Shown: positions 6,132 to 6,276 of the stretch, piece after piece
Position numbering within the stretch: the first letter of the stretch is position 1
Layout of the letters: every line of letters begins with the position of its first letter
DNA from: Chthoniobacter flavus
GTDB taxonomy: Bacteria; Verrucomicrobiota; Verrucomicrobiia; Chthoniobacterales; Terrimicrobiaceae
Assembly (NCBI GenBank): GCA_945863785.1
Contig: CAMBAQ010000111.1
Location: forward strand, 1 to 6,276
DNA: 6,276 nt
Direction of reading: 5' to 3'
Position numbers and translations under genes: made by a program
Notes under the pieces: model-generated
What the model saw: only the letters and a program-made list of their open reading frames with translations
Databases searched by the model: none
Told to the model about the DNA's origin: nothing

Positions 6132-6236
6132 GGGGTACGGCCGTCTCGGCCGTGTGGGAACTGGTCTACTTGTTCGCACCCTGCCCACTGGAACCGAGGA
6201 GCACGCCAACTCACACAGGCGGGACGCCTGTTCCCC
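6132..6236. repeat. REPIN-like pair of inverted hairpins
   Basis: Two short hairpins face each other. The left one (plus strand, 6132-6156) reads GGGG, T, stem ACGGCCG, loop TCT, stem CGGCCGT, then GTG. The right one (minus strand, 6236-6212) reads GGGG, A, stem ACAGGCG, loop TCC, stem CGCCTGT, then GTG. They match at 19 of 25 positions, and the four stem differences form two compensated base pairs, so both stems remain perfect 7-bp helices. A GAAAA tract lies outside each GGGG. The inner spacer is about 55 bp. A conserved G-rich foot, a palindrome, and two copies in inverted orientation match the layout of REP doublets (REPIN/BIME), which are spread in trans by RAYT transposases. Family identity is inference; no transposase gene is in this window. 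Confidence 0.65.
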
Positions 6237-6247
6237 TTTTCAAAAAT

Positions 6248-6268
6248 CCAAAAGCAAGCGACTTTTGG
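6248..6268. repeat. Small hairpin CCAAAAG / CTTTTGG
   Basis: Inverted arms CCAAAAG (6248-6254) and CTTTTGG (6262-6268) flank a seven-base loop. It has no clear T-run beyond the stem. It may be a minor repeat or the edge of a longer repeat unit that continues past the window. Confidence 0.35.
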
Positions 6269-6276
6269 TATAAACC

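Larger units (their letters stand above)
5956..6276. other. Gene-free tail after thyA, rich in repeats and palindromes
   Basis: These 321 bases hold no convincing gene. The only sizeable open frame (62 codons, minus strand, 6214-6026) runs through the hairpin pair and has repeat-like, low-value sequence. The stretch contains the second 27-bp repeat, an A/T palindrome, the REPIN-like hairpin pair and a small CCAAAAG hairpin, each listed separately. The next gene must begin beyond 6276. A TATAAA at 6269-6274 could be part of its promoter, but no -35 partner can be confirmed. Confidence 0.7.

Noticed and set aside
6026..6214. 62-codon minus-strand open frame after thyA
   Set aside because: It runs through the hairpin pair and A/T palindrome; its sequence reflects repeats rather than a protein.

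Overview
The window reads as chromosomal DNA of a free-living Gram-negative bacterium of moderately high GC. A Verrucomicrobiota-type host is my best guess. It rests on a rhomboid-like protein with a C-terminal motif common in that group and in Bacteroidota, a LemA and a DUF2270 protein, an LPS-core-type glycosyltransferase, weak Shine-Dalgarno sites, and dispersed repeats of a kind seen in such genomes. The assignment is inference.

Left part (1-829, minus strand): the 5' end of trpE (anthranilate synthase component I) runs off the window's left edge. It is preceded by lemA, whose TGA stop overlaps the trpE ATG as ATGA. A 126-bp divergent gap (830-955) separates this pair from the plus-strand genes.

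Centre (956-5019, plus strand): five genes overlap end to start and look like one operon. They are a rhomboid-fold membrane protein lacking catalytic residues, a DUF2270 membrane protein, mazG (NTP pyrophosphohydrolase), an unrecognised soluble protein with a possible GT-B glycosyltransferase fold, and a GT2 glycosyltransferase of the WaaE/KdtX (LPS core) type. Overlaps are 1, 13, 4 and 4 bases. The set mixes nucleotide-pool cleaning with envelope functions.

Right part (5020-6276): thyA (thymidylate synthase, 264 aa, all key residues present) sits alone between two perfect 27-bp inverted copies of a CACAGAG-type repeat, one 52 bp before its start and one 19 bp after its stop. The last 321 bp hold no credible gene. 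They contain a REPIN-like pair of related hairpins in inverted orientation (6132-6236) whose stem differences are compensatory, plus two smaller palindromes.

I do not see a clear new defence or mobile system. The most unusual signals are the inverted repeats bracketing thyA, the compensatory REPIN-like pair, and the degenerate rhomboid at the head of the operon.
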